From Burkholderia pseudomultivorans (GTDB lineage: Bacteria > Pseudomonadota > Gammaproteobacteria > Burkholderiales > Burkholderiaceae), in assembly GCF_001718415.1 (NCBI RefSeq), contig NZ_CP013378.1, forward strand, positions 3,100,001-3,164,000: 64,000 nucleotides of DNA. The letters are read 5' to 3'. Positions 54,104 to 62,518 of the stretch are shown here, piece by piece. The notes beneath the pieces are model-generated. The model was not told the DNA's origin and made no database searches. It saw nothing but the letters and a program-made list of their open reading frames with translations. A program made the position numbers and the translations under genes. Positions within the stretch are counted from its first letter, which is position 1. Every line of letters begins with the position of its first letter.

Positions 54104-55188
54104 CCGAGCCGACGATGCAACACGCCCGCGCGGGCCTGCCCGCGGTCTTTCCGTTTGCCGCGCTGGTTGCGCAGCAGCCGTTGCAGCAGGCGCTGTTGCT
54201 CGCCGCGATCGATCCGTCGCTCGGCGGCGTGCTCGTCAGCGGGCCGCGCGGCACCGCGAAATCGACCGCCGCGCGGGCGCTCGCCGAACTGCTGCCGGAA
54301 GGCGCGTTCGTCACGCTGCCGCTGTCGGCCACCGACGAGCAGGTGACGGGCACGCTCGATCTCGCGCATGCGCTCGCGGAGAACGGCGTGCGCTTCCGCC
54401 CGGGCCTGCTTGCGCGCGCGCATCGCGGCGTGCTGTACGTCGACGAGGTGAACCTGCTTGCCGACGGCCTCGTCGATACGCTGCTCGACGTCGCCGCGAG
54501 CGGCGTGAACGTGGTCGAGCGCGATGGCGTGTCGCATGCGCACGATGCGCGCTTCGTGCTGGTCGGCACGATGAATCCGGAAGAAGGCGAACTGCGCCCG
54601 CAACTGCTCGACCGCTTCGGGCTGATGGTCGAGCTCGACAACTGCTTCGACGCCGCGCAGCGCGAGCGCATCGTGAAGGCACGGCTGGCGTTCGATCTCG
54701 ATCCGCACGCGTTTCGCGCGCGCCACGCGGATGCGCAGGCCGCGCTCGGCGAGCAGATTCGCGCGGCGCGCGCACGGCTGCCCGCGCTCGGTTTCGACGA
54801 TGCCGTGCATGCGCGCGTCAGTGCGCTGTGCATCGACGCGGCCGTCGACGGGCTGCGCGCCGACCTCGTGATGCTGCGCGCCGCGCGCGCGCTCGCCGCG
54901 CTCGAACAGGCCGACGCCGTGACGGTCGGCCATGTCGAGCGCGTCGCCGAAGCCGTGCTGCGGCATCGGCGCCATGCGGGCGAGCCGCCGGCGTCCGGAA
55001 CATCGCAGCCCGACGGCGAGCGCGACGAACGCGCAGCGGCGCACGCGCACGAAGCGGCGGCCCATACGTCGGGGCCGGCGCGAGGCGACGCAACGGAATC
55101 GGAGGCCGACTGGGGCTATCTGCCGCCCCAGCCGGCCGGCCTGCGCGACGTGAAGGGCGTGGTCCCGCTGCCGCTAAAAAAACGCTGA
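54100..55188 (+). CDS. ChlI/ChlD-like AAA+ chelatase subunit (zero-frame product)
   Basis: A 362-residue AAA+ ATPase of the magnesium/cobalt chelatase family: Walker A GPRGTAKST (about residue 48), Walker B GVLYVDEVNLL, sensor-like VGTMNPEEGELRPQLLDRF, then a helical C-terminal lid and a proline- and acid-rich linker. AAGGAGAG precedes ATG 54100, which overlaps the cobN stop. The reading frame ends LKKR-stop. The run of seven A just before the stop and the hairpin just after it form a -1 frameshift signal that would extend the protein into the von Willebrand A part. The unshifted product would serve as the small subunit of the CobN chelatase. Confidence 0.9.
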   Translation: MTEPTMQHARAGLPAVFPFAALVAQQPLQQALLLAAIDPSLGGVLVSGPRGTAKSTAARALAELLPEGAFVTLPLSATDEQVTGTLDLAHALAENGVRFRPGLLARAHRGVLYVDEVNLLADGLVDTLLDVAASGVNVVERDGVSHAHDARFVLVGTMNPEEGELRPQLLDRFGLMVELDNCFDAAQRERIVKARLAFDLDPHAFRARHADAQAALGEQIRAARARLPALGFDDAVHARVSALCIDAAVDGLRADLVMLRAARALAALEQADAVTVGHVERVAEAVLRHRRHAGEPPASGTSQPDGERDERAAAHAHEAAAHTSGPARGDATESEADWGYLPPQPAGLRDVKGVVPLPLKKR

Positions 55189-55236
55189 GCCATCGAGCCG
55201 GCGCCGCCGCGAACCCGGTTCGCGGTCCTCGATGGC
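55176..55236 (+). promoter_or_regulatory. Probable -1 programmed frameshift signal
   Basis: Seven A (55176-55182) lie in the phase A-AAA-AAA of the ChlI frame (CTA AAA AAA). Six bases on begins a hairpin with perfect outer arms GCCATCGAG (55189-55197) and CTCGATGGC (55228-55236) and perfect inner arms CCGCGAAC (55207-55214) and GTTCGCGG (55218-55225). The zero-frame stop TGA (55186-55188) lies in the spacer. A possible stimulating GAAGGG is at 55152-55157. Confidence 0.75.
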
Positions 55237-55868
55237 ATGCAGGCGCCGCCGCGCGTGTGCCGGGCATCGTGCGCGCGGGCACGGCCGTCGCGTGGCCCGC
55301 GACGCTCGCCGTGAAGCGCGCCGGGCAGCTGCAGGCCGCACATCTGCGTTTCCGGAAACGGGCCGGCGCGCCGCGCACGCTGCATTGCTTCGTGCTCGAC
55401 TGTTCGGCGTCGATGCTGTCGCACGACCGGCTCGCGCTCGCGAAGGGACTGCTCGTCGCTTACTTCGACGAGGCCGCGCGCACACGGGCCGAGACGGCGC
55501 TGATCTGTTTCGGCGGCAATGGCGCAACGCGGCGCTTCGGCCCGGCCGTGCCGCGCTGGTGGAACGCGCGCTGGCTCGATCCGGTGGCGGGCGGTGGCGG
55601 CACGCCGCTCGCGGACGGCCTCGCGGCCGCCGCGCAATTGCTCGCGCGCGACGCGCGGCGCGATCCGGACAAGCAGCGCTGGCTGTGGGTGCTGTCCGAC
55701 GGCCGTACGCGCGACACGCCGGCGCAGCCGGCGGCGGCCGATCACGTCGTGTTCGTCGACTTCGACGACGCGGCCGTGCGGATCGGGCAGGGCGCGCGCC
55801 TGGCCGCCGCGTGGGGCGCGCAATGGGTGACGGCCGGCATGCTCGGCCGCGAGGCCGGCCACCGATAG
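55182..55868 (+). CDS. chlD: ChlD-like C-terminal part with von Willebrand A domain, reached by -1 frameshift
   Basis: The frame continues as 228 residues with a VWA domain whose metal-site motif is LDCSASMLSHDRL, with GGTPLADGL and WVLSDGRTRDT as later elements. It has no ATG; in-frame candidates are a CTG at 55185 overlapping the upstream stop (CTGA), a GTG at 55257 and a GTG at 55269. A -1 shift at the A run instead gives 361 + 228 = 589 residues, a normal ChlD/BchD-like size with AAA+ part, linker and VWA part. The fused protein would be the medium subunit that couples the AAA+ ring to CobN. Separate translation from CTG or GTG cannot be excluded. Confidence 0.8.
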   Translation, partial: TLSHRAGAAANPVRGPRWHAGAAARVPGIVRAGTAVAWPATLAVKRAGQLQAAHLRFRKRAGAPRTLHCFVLDCSASMLSHDRLALAKGLLVAYFDEAARTRAETALICFGGNGATRRFGPAVPRWWNARWLDPVAGGGGTPLADGLAAAAQLLARDARRDPDKQRWLWVLSDGRTRDTPAQPAAADHVVFVDFDDAAVRIGQGARLAAAWGAQWVTAGMLGREAGHR

Positions 55869-55959
55869 CGCCTCCCGCACCGGCCGCGCGGTGACCCGAC
55901 GCGAGGCGGCGGCCGACGCTGCGCTATGATCGGCGTTTCTCTCCGATGGAAATGCCGCC

Positions 55960-56412
55960 ATGCAAGTGCTGGTCGATGCCGACGCGTGTCCCGCCGTCAT
56001 CAAGGACATGCTGTTCCGCGCCGCGCGTCGCGCCGAAGTCTGCGTGACGCTGGTCGCCAACCAGTATCTGCGCACGCCGCCGTCGCCGTTCATCAAGGCG
56101 CTGCAGGTGCCGGCGGGCTTCGACGCGGCCGACGCGCGCATCGTCGAGCTGACGACGGCCGGCGACCTCGTGATCACCGCCGATATTCCGCTGGCCGCTG
56201 CGGTCCTGGACAAGGACGCGCATGCGCTCGATCCGCGCGGCAACTGGTTCAGCCGCGACACGATCGAGGAGCGCCTGTCGATGCGCGCGATGATGGACCA
56301 GTTGCGCAGCGCGGGCGTCGAGACGGGCGGACCGGCGCCGTTCAGCGCGCGCGACGGCAAGACGTTTGCCGCGCAGCTCGACCGCTTCCTCGCGCGCCAC
56401 GGCGCGCGGTGA
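55960..56412 (+). CDS. YaiI/YqxD family protein (DUF188, UPF0178)
   Basis: A 150-residue protein of the DUF188 family: it opens [19 protein letters not shown] and has [39 protein letters not shown] and a C-terminal [21 protein letters not shown], all family landmarks. The fold is related to PIN-like nucleases, but no function is established. The ATG and length are standard. It stands alone after the chelatase genes. Confidence 0.9.
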   Translation: MQVLVDADACPAVIKDMLFRAARRAEVCVTLVANQYLRTPPSPFIKALQVPAGFDAADARIVELTTAGDLVITADIPLAAAVLDKDAHALDPRGNWFSRDTIEERLSMRAMMDQLRSAGVETGGPAPFSARDGKTFAAQLDRFLARHGAR

Positions 56413-56590
56413 CGCCGGGCCCGGCCGGCGGTTCGGGCGCTTCGGCTGCGTGCGTCGATCGCGTCGATTGCCGGCCTGGCTGCGGTTGCGATCGCGCGTC
56501 GCGCAGGCAAACGTCGCCGCACGACGATGCAGGCCGGCGCCGACGCTGATATCGTGGCGCGTACAACAACGACTATCACGGAGTGCACGC

Positions 56591-57163
56591 GTGTCGCCGA
56601 CCCGACTTCTCGTCCCCACCTTCACGCAACTGCTGCGCGCCCAGTCCGCGTGGCTCGACAAGGCGGCCGCGCATCGGCAGGCCGCGGGCGGCGAGCCCGA
56701 TGCGCTGCTGACGCTACGGCTCGCGCCCGACATGTATCCGCTCGCCGCGCAGGTGCGGTTCACCTGCTTCCAGGCGCTGGAGCCCGTTCATCGCCTGCGC
56801 GGCGAGGCGCTGCCGGACGCGCTGCTCGCGTTGCGCGAGGCCGGATGGCATGCGGATGAACGACCGGGCACGCTGCGCGAGGCGCAGCAGAACCTCGCCG
56901 GCGCACTGGCCTTGCTCGACGGGCTGGCGCCGGACGCACTCGACGGCGGCGCCGCGCTGCCGGTCTCGCTCGCGCTGCCGAACGGGATCGTGTTCGACAT
57001 GACGGGCGAGCAGTATGCGCGCGACTGGGCGCTGCCGCAGTTCCACTTTCACGCGATCGCCGCGTACATGATCCTGCGTCACCACGGCGTCGAACTCGGC
57101 AAGGCCGACTATGTGCCCCACATGATGGCGTACATTCGCCCCGGCACGCTGCCGCAGCAGTGA
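56591..57163 (+). CDS. DUF1993 domain-containing protein
   Basis: A 190-residue protein resembling the DUF1993 family: APDMYPLAAQVRFTCFQA near the N-terminus and LPNGIVFDMTGEQYARDWAL, PQFHFHAIAAYMILRHHGV and LGKADYVPHM in the C-terminal half. The fold is likely a DinB-like helical bundle. The start is GTG 56591 with GGAG seven bases upstream. Function unknown. Confidence 0.85.
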   Translation: MSPTRLLVPTFTQLLRAQSAWLDKAAAHRQAAGGEPDALLTLRLAPDMYPLAAQVRFTCFQALEPVHRLRGEALPDALLALREAGWHADERPGTLREAQQNLAGALALLDGLAPDALDGGAALPVSLALPNGIVFDMTGEQYARDWALPQFHFHAIAAYMILRHHGVELGKADYVPHMMAYIRPGTLPQQ

Positions 57164-57303
57164 GCCGCCCGGATTTTCCCTGCCGGCGGCCCTGGCCGAT
57201 TTTTGGCTGGTTAGAGTCGCATCACGAGACGGCCGCGACGCGTACGCCCAGCTGCGACGCGCGACGGTCGGTCCTGACGACAACGACTGCGGGGTTTCGA
57301 ATC

Positions 57304-57519
57304 ATGAGCGCTTCCATCCGATCCTTTCCAACCGGCCCGGTCGGCGGCGTCGTCGCGGGTATCGCGATGATCGCGGCTGGCATCTGGCTGGGGCTGCATC
57401 CGGCCGTCCTGCACGCCGACGCGGGGCCCGGCGATTCTGTCGCGGTCGGCCTCGCGATGATCGGCGCGTTTGCCGCCGTCTACGGCAGCCACGAACTGCG
57501 GCGCAGAAAGCGTCGCTGA
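57304..57519 (+). CDS. Small two-helix membrane protein, hypothetical
   Basis: A 71-residue open frame with two hydrophobic segments (about residues 12-32 and 43-60) and a basic tail RRRKRR. The ATG at 57304 was chosen because it opens just before the first helix; the frame stays open back to 57160. No family is recognised and the ribosome-binding site is poor. Confidence 0.55.
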   Translation: MSASIRSFPTGPVGGVVAGIAMIAAGIWLGLHPAVLHADAGPGDSVAVGLAMIGAFAAVYGSHELRRRKRR

Positions 57520-57535
57520 TTCGCGCCGCGCGCCA

Positions 57536-57561
57536 CGCGGACGGCATTGCGCGCGTCCGCG
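57536..57561. terminator. Inverted repeat between convergent genes
   Basis: CGCGGACG (57536-57543) and CGTCCGCG (57554-57561) are perfect 8-base arms between the small membrane-protein gene and the Nudix gene. No T run is present. Confidence 0.35.
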
Positions 57562-57580
57562 ATCCGGCGCATCCGCGCCG

Positions 57581-57994
57581 TCAGGGGATCGCGCCGTCCG
57601 CCTGCGCCGAAAAACGTTCGAGATGCAGCAGTTCGATGATCTTGCGCGTCGGCACGCTCGCGCGCAGCGTCTCGAGCCGTTCGATCGGAAACCACTTGCA
57701 GCGGACGATTTCATTGCTTGCGCGCGGCGTCAGCCAGGCCGGCACGTCGGCGACGAACACATGGTGCAGCTTCGTCAGCCCGCCGAACTGCACCGCATAG
57801 TTCAGCGCGAGTCCTTCCAGCCGCGTTTCCTCCGCCAGTTCGCGCTGCGCGGCCTCCAGCGGGGTTTCTCCGCGCCGGATCGTGCCGCCCGGCAGCGCCC
57901 AGCGCGACGCGGTGCGCGCGACCAACAGCACGCTGCTGCGCTGGCGGCAAACGATCGTGGCTCTTTCCTTGAAGGTGTCCGGCCCGGTGCTCAT
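57581..57994 (-). CDS. Nudix hydrolase
   Basis: A 137-residue Nudix protein. The Nudix box is GGTIRRGETPLEAAQRELAEET (G-x5-E-x7-R-E-x2-E-E pattern), in the usual position after a WALPGG strand. Such enzymes cleave nucleoside diphosphates linked to another group; the substrate is not known. The start is ATG 57994. It stands alone. Confidence 0.92.
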   Translation of the reverse strand: MSTGPDTFKERATIVCRQRSSVLLVARTASRWALPGGTIRRGETPLEAAQRELAEETRLEGLALNYAVQFGGLTKLHHVFVADVPAWLTPRASNEIVRCKWFPIERLETLRASVPTRKIIELLHLERFSAQADGAIP

Positions 57995-58165
57995 GTTCGG
58001 TAAAACAGGTGCTCAAGCGTGAAAAAAGTGCGCATCGACCGGACCTCGCCGGCCCGATGACCGAAAGCCGATCGGCATAAGCGCCGGCGCGGCATGCAGG
58101 CCGCCGCGCCGATCATACCCATCGTTCATGACAATTCCGTGCGTGGCGGCGTACCGCGCGCGTCG

Positions 58166-58411
58166 TCACGAACGCGTATAGAGCCCACCACGCGTCGGTT
58201 TCACATGGCGCGCATGGCGGCGCTTGTGAACCGCGTGCCGGTGCTGGCGCGCAGGCGGCGCCACATGCCGGCGTGCCGGCGCAGGGCGAGCCGTGGTCGC
58301 GCCGGCCTGCGGCGCGGCCTGTCCTTCGCCGAAGTGGAAAGTCTGGGTCTGGGCGTGTCCGACGCCCAGTGTCGACGCCAGCACGACGGCAGCCAGCAGC
58401 ATGCGTTTCAT
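58166..58411 (-). CDS. Small exported His/Arg-rich protein
   Basis: An 81-residue protein with a signal peptide (MKRMLLAAVVLASTLGVGHA) and a low-complexity mature part rich in Ala, Pro, Arg and His (RQHRHAVHKRRHARHVK). ATG 58411 has GGAG seven bases upstream. It is probably periplasmic; the function is unknown. It resembles in style the tiny His-rich gene at 9320-9457 but is not clearly related. Confidence 0.7.
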   Translation of the reverse strand: MKRMLLAAVVLASTLGVGHAQTQTFHFGEGQAAPQAGATTARPAPARRHVAPPARQHRHAVHKRRHARHVKPTRGGLYTRS

Positions 58412-58552
58412 GAAATCTCCGCTTGTCTCGAGGGGAACGTTTTTTCGCCAGCTTAACGAACGGCGGGACGTCGCCGCAACCGGCACGTCGCCGATACGGA
58501 GCAACCGGCATTCCGGTGTCCGCGCACGATGCCGGGGCGGGCACATCCGGAC

Positions 58553-58606
58553 TTGACAACAAAATTCCCGTGCATGAATATAAATTCACACACACGAATT
58601 ATTCGT
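58553..58606 (+). promoter_or_regulatory. Promoter and AT-rich operator-like region of the CoA-transferase operon
   Basis: TTGACA (58553-58558) and GAATAT (58576-58581) with a 17-base spacer form a promoter in a short AT-rich island. The sequence GAATATAAATTC followed by ACACACAC and GAATTATTC gives overlapping inverted repeats around the start point. The IclR-type regulator at the end of the operon could bind here. Confidence 0.55.
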
Positions 58607-58685
58607 CGAGACCGGAGCGGCATGCGGCAGCGCCGCCGCCCGGCATCCGCGGCGATTCGATCCACCGGAAGCAGGAGCGAGACGC

Positions 58686-59837
58686 ATGATGGAACACGAG
58701 CAGCAGGGCGCGCTGGCGGGACTGCGCATCATCGACCTGTCGCGGGTGCTGGGCGGCCCGTATGCGACGCAGATCCTCGCCGATCACGGCGCGGAAGTGA
58801 TCAAGGTCGAGCCGCCGTCCGGCGACGAGACGCGCGGCTGGGGGCCGCCGTTCGACGGCGATACGGCGTCATACTTCCTCGGCGTGAACCGCAACAAGCT
58901 CGGCATCGCGCTCGACCTGACGCAGCCCGCCGACCGCGAGCGGCTGCTCGCGCTGCTCGAGCATGCCGACGCGATCGTCGAGAACTTCCGGATCGGCACG
59001 ATGGAGCGCTGGGGTCTCGGCTTCGACACGCTGCACGCGCGCTTCCCGCGGCTCGTCCATTGCCGCGTGTCGGGCTTCGGCGCCGACGGCCCGCTCGGCG
59101 GGCTGCCCGGCTACGATGCGGCCGTGCAGGCGCTGGCCGGGCTGATGAGCGTGAACGGCGAGGCGGGCGGCGCGCCGTTGCGGGTCGGCGTGCCGATCGT
59201 CGATCTGGTCACGGGGCTGAACGCGGCGCTCGGCGTGCTGATGGCGCTGCGCGAACGCGACCGCAGCGGCCGCGGCCAGTTCGTCGAAGCGACGCTGTTC
59301 GACTGCGCGCTGTCGATCCTGCATCCGCATACGCCGAACTACTTCCACTCGGGCCGCACGCCCGTGCGCACCGGCAACGCGCACCCGAACATCACGCCGT
59401 ACGACAGCTTTCCGACGGCGAGCGTCGACGTGTTCCTGGCGGTCGGCAACAACGGCCAGTTCGCGGCGCTGTGCGACGTGCTCGGCACGCGCGACTGGCT
59501 CGACGATCCGCGCTTCGCCGACAATCGCGCGCGCAGCGCGAACCGCGCCGCGCTGCGCGCGCTGCTCGAAGCGGCGCTGGCCGGACACGACGGTGCGGCG
59601 CTCGCCGAGCGGCTGATGCGCAGCGGCGTGCCGTGCGCGCCGGTGCTCGGGCTCGACGCCGCACTCGACCAGCCGCACGTCGCGCATCGCGCGATGAAGG
59701 TCGAGCTGGGCGCGCACCGCGGCATCGCGTCGCCGATCAAGCTCGGCCGCACGCCGGCCACGTACCGGCGGCCGCCGCCCGCGCTGAACGAACACGCGGC
59801 GCAGGTGTTCGCCGACCACGACACGCGCCCGGACTGA
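58686..59837 (+). CDS. Class III CoA-transferase (CaiB/BaiF family)
   Basis: A 383-residue family III CoA-transferase. It opens LAGLRIIDLSRVLGGPYATQ, has VIKVEPPSGDETRGWGPP and NRNKLGIALDL, and the catalytic aspartate is expected at Asp144 in LPGYDAAVQALAGLMSVNG. Such enzymes move CoA between carboxylic acids, for example from succinyl-CoA to a dicarboxylate. AGGAG precedes ATG 58686; ATG 58689 is an alternative. With the transporter and acyl-CoA dehydrogenase that follow, it suggests uptake, activation and oxidation of an organic acid. Confidence 0.93.
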   Translation: MMEHEQQGALAGLRIIDLSRVLGGPYATQILADHGAEVIKVEPPSGDETRGWGPPFDGDTASYFLGVNRNKLGIALDLTQPADRERLLALLEHADAIVENFRIGTMERWGLGFDTLHARFPRLVHCRVSGFGADGPLGGLPGYDAAVQALAGLMSVNGEAGGAPLRVGVPIVDLVTGLNAALGVLMALRERDRSGRGQFVEATLFDCALSILHPHTPNYFHSGRTPVRTGNAHPNITPYDSFPTASVDVFLAVGNNGQFAALCDVLGTRDWLDDPRFADNRARSANRAALRALLEAALAGHDGAALAERLMRSGVPCAPVLGLDAALDQPHVAHRAMKVELGAHRGIASPIKLGRTPATYRRPPPALNEHAAQVFADHDTRPD

Positions 59838-59907
59838 CCGCCATCGCGCATCCCGGCGCCCGGCGGCGCCGCACCGGCGCGCATGCCGCGCCGCATACCA
59901 GGACCTT

Positions 59908-59935
59908 GCCGGCCCGCGCGCGCTGCGCGGCCGGC
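59908..59935 (+). other. Hairpin just before the transporter ribosome-binding site
   Basis: GCCGGCC (59908-59914) and GGCCGGC (59929-59935) form a perfect 7-base stem, extended by GC pairs in the loop, five bases before the AGGAGA of the CitMHS gene. It may tune expression of the transporter or mark an RNA processing site. Confidence 0.35.
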
Positions 59936-59952
59936 GCAACAGGAGACGCATC

Positions 59953-61254
59953 ATGCTCGCTTGGATCGGCGCGATCGCCATCGTCGCGCTGTTCGGCCTG
60001 ATCATCACGAAGCGGCTGTCGCCGCTCGTCGCGCTGATCGTCGTGCCGGTGGCCGCGTCGCTCGCGGCCGGCTTCGGGTTGACGACCGGCAAGTTCATCG
60101 TGCACGGCGTGCAGAACATCGGGCCGATCGCCGGCATGTTCGTTTTTGCGATTCTATTTTTCGGGATCCTCACCGATGCGGGGATGCTCGATCCGATCAT
60201 CGCCGGCGTACTGCGCGTGATCGGCTGCCATCCGCCGCGCATCGTGGTCGGCTCGGCGCTGCTCGCGCTGCTGATCCACCTGGACGGCTCGGGCGCGGTG
60301 ACGTTCCTCGTCACGCTGCCCGCGATGATGCCGCTTTATACGCGGCTCGGCATGGATCGCCGCATCCTCGCGTGCGTCGCGTCGATGGCGGCCGGCGTCA
60401 ACTTCCTGCCGTGGGTCGGGCCGATGCTGCGTGCCTCGGCGGCGCTGCACATCCCGGGCTCCGCGATCTTCATGCCGATGATTCCGGTGCAACTGGTCGG
60501 GCTCGCGTTCGTGTTCGGCACCGCATGGGTGCTCGGCGTGCGCGAGGCGAAGCGGCTCGGGCTCGATCGCGCGGGCGCGGCCTCGATGGCGATCGCGCCG
60601 CGCGAGCTGAGCGACGCCGAACGCGCGCTGCGCCGGCCCGATCGGTTCGCGGTCAACCTCGTGCTGACGCTGGTCGTGCTCGTCACGCTGGTGTCGGGCA
60701 TCGTCGATCCGATGGTGATGTTCATGCTCGGCACGGTCGCGGCGCTCGTGATCAATTATCCGGACGTGCAGGCGCAGCGCGAGCGCATCGACGCGCATGC
60801 AAAGGCCGCGCTGATGATGGCCAGCGTGCTGCTCGCGGCGGGCGCATTCACCGGCATCATGTCCGGCACCGGGATGCTGAAGGCGATGGCCGAGGTCGTC
60901 GTCGCGCATGTGCCGGTCGAGCATGCGCGCCACATGCCGTTCGTGCTTGGCCTGCTGTCGATGCCGCTCAGCCTGCTGTTCGATCCCGATTCGTTCTATT
61001 TCGGCGTGCTGCCGGTGCTCGCGGAGAGCGCGAAGCTGCTCGGCGTGCCGCCGATCCAGATGGCGCAGGCCGCGTTGCTCGGCCAGATGACGACCGGCTT
61101 TCCGGTGAGTCCGCTCACGCCCGCGACGTTCCTGATCGTCGGCCTGACCGGCGTCGAGCTTGCCGAGCACCAGAAATTCACGATTCCGTTCCTGTTCGCC
61201 GCCACCGTGCTGATGGTGTTCGCCGCGGTCGCGACGGGCGTGTTTCCGTTATGA
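59953..61254 (+). CDS. CitMHS-family citrate/organic acid transporter
   Basis: A 433-residue membrane protein with about 12 hydrophobic segments. Features of the CitMHS group are ALIVVPVAASLAAGFG near the start, MFVFAILFFGILTDAGMLDP, HLDGSGAVTFLVTLPAMMPLY and FLPWVGPMLRASAALH. Known members carry citrate as metal complexes with proton symport; the substrate here may be another di- or tricarboxylate. AGGAGA lies eight bases before the ATG. Confidence 0.9.
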   Translation: MLAWIGAIAIVALFGLIITKRLSPLVALIVVPVAASLAAGFGLTTGKFIVHGVQNIGPIAGMFVFAILFFGILTDAGMLDPIIAGVLRVIGCHPPRIVVGSALLALLIHLDGSGAVTFLVTLPAMMPLYTRLGMDRRILACVASMAAGVNFLPWVGPMLRASAALHIPGSAIFMPMIPVQLVGLAFVFGTAWVLGVREAKRLGLDRAGAASMAIAPRELSDAERALRRPDRFAVNLVLTLVVLVTLVSGIVDPMVMFMLGTVAALVINYPDVQAQRERIDAHAKAALMMASVLLAAGAFTGIMSGTGMLKAMAEVVVAHVPVEHARHMPFVLGLLSMPLSLLFDPDSFYFGVLPVLAESAKLLGVPPIQMAQAALLGQMTTGFPVSPLTPATFLIVGLTGVELAEHQKFTIPFLFAATVLMVFAAVATGVFPL

Positions 61255-61291
61255 GCGGCGCGGCCGCTCGCGTTTTCCGGGAGAGCAGTCC

Positions 61292-62458
61292 ATGCAGTTC
61301 GACCTGACCGACGACCAGCGCGCGATCGAAGGCGCGATCGACAAAATCTGCGCGCGCTTCGGCGATGAATACTGGCTCGAGCGCGATCGCGCGGGCGGGT
61401 TTCCCGACGACTTCCACGCGGCGCTCGCCGAGGCCGGCTGGCTCGGCATCGCGATGGACCCGGCGTACGGCGGCGCCGGGCTCGGGATGACCGAGGCCGC
61501 GCTGATGATGCGCACCATCAGCGCATCGGGCGCGGGCCTGTCGGGCGCGTCGGCCGTGCACATGAACATCTTCGGGCTCAATCCCGTGCAGGTGTTCGGC
61601 AGCGACGCGCAGAAGGCGCGCTTCCTGCCGCCGCTGATCGCCGGGCGCGACAAGGCATGCTTCGCGGTGACCGAGCCCGACGCCGGCCTCGATACCACGC
61701 ACCTGAGCACGCAGGCGCGCCGCGACGGCGACCACTACGTGCTGAGCGGCCGCAAGATCTGGATCTCGACCGCGCAGGTCGCGAACCGGATGCTGATCAT
61801 TGCGCGCACGACGCCGCTCGACGCGGTCGCCCGGCCGACCGACGGGCTGAGCCTGTTCTATACCGAACTCGACCGCGCGCACGTCGAGGTGCGCGAGATC
61901 GAGAAAATGGGCCGCAAGGCGGTCGATTCGAACATGCTGTTCATCGACAACCTGCGCGTGCCGCGCGACGACCTGATCGGCAACGAAGGCGAGGGCTTCC
62001 GCTATCTGCTGCACGGGCTCAACCCCGAGCGGATCCTGATCGCGGCCGAAGCGATCGGTCTCGGGCAGGCCGCGCTGCGCCGCGCGACGCAGTATGCGCA
62101 GGAGCGCGTCGTGTTCGGCCGGCCGATCGGGCAGAACCAGGCGATCCAGCATCCGCTCGCGCAGGCGTGGATGCAGCTCGAGGCCGCGTGGCTGATGGTG
62201 ATGAAGGCGGCGACGCGCTACGACGCCGGGCAGTCGTGCGGCGCGGAGGCGAACGCCGCGAAATACCTCGGCGCGGAAGCCGCGTTCCAGGCCTGCCAGA
62301 CGGCCGTCGCGACGCTCGGCGGGATGGGCTACGCGAAGGAATACCACGTCGAGCGCTACCTGCGCGAGTGTATGATTCCGAGGCTCGCGCCCGTCAGCCC
62401 GCAACTGATCCTCTGCTACATCGCGGAGAAGGTGCTGGGGCTGCCGAAGTCGTACTGA
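61292..62458 (+). CDS. Acyl-CoA dehydrogenase family flavoprotein
   Basis: A 388-residue acyl-CoA dehydrogenase: N-terminal helical domain, FAVTEPDAGLDTTHLST and KIWISTAQVANRMLIIARTT in the beta domain, and ATQYAQERVVFGRPIGQNQA and ATLGGMGYAKEYHVERYLRE in the C-terminal domain. The usual catalytic glutamate of the EGT motif is missing (MIPRLAPVSPQLI stands there). A glutamate (Glu246 in LNPERILIA) occupies the position used by isovaleryl- and long-chain acyl-CoA dehydrogenases. It probably oxidises the CoA ester made by the preceding transferase. Confidence 0.92.
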   Translation: MQFDLTDDQRAIEGAIDKICARFGDEYWLERDRAGGFPDDFHAALAEAGWLGIAMDPAYGGAGLGMTEAALMMRTISASGAGLSGASAVHMNIFGLNPVQVFGSDAQKARFLPPLIAGRDKACFAVTEPDAGLDTTHLSTQARRDGDHYVLSGRKIWISTAQVANRMLIIARTTPLDAVARPTDGLSLFYTELDRAHVEVREIEKMGRKAVDSNMLFIDNLRVPRDDLIGNEGEGFRYLLHGLNPERILIAAEAIGLGQAALRRATQYAQERVVFGRPIGQNQAIQHPLAQAWMQLEAAWLMVMKAATRYDAGQSCGAEANAAKYLGAEAAFQACQTAVATLGGMGYAKEYHVERYLRECMIPRLAPVSPQLILCYIAEKVLGLPKSY

Positions 62459-62518
62459 CCGTACCGACGCGGCGGCCGTTGCGGCGCGCGATTTCCCGTT
62501 CCGTTTCAAGCGCTCGTC

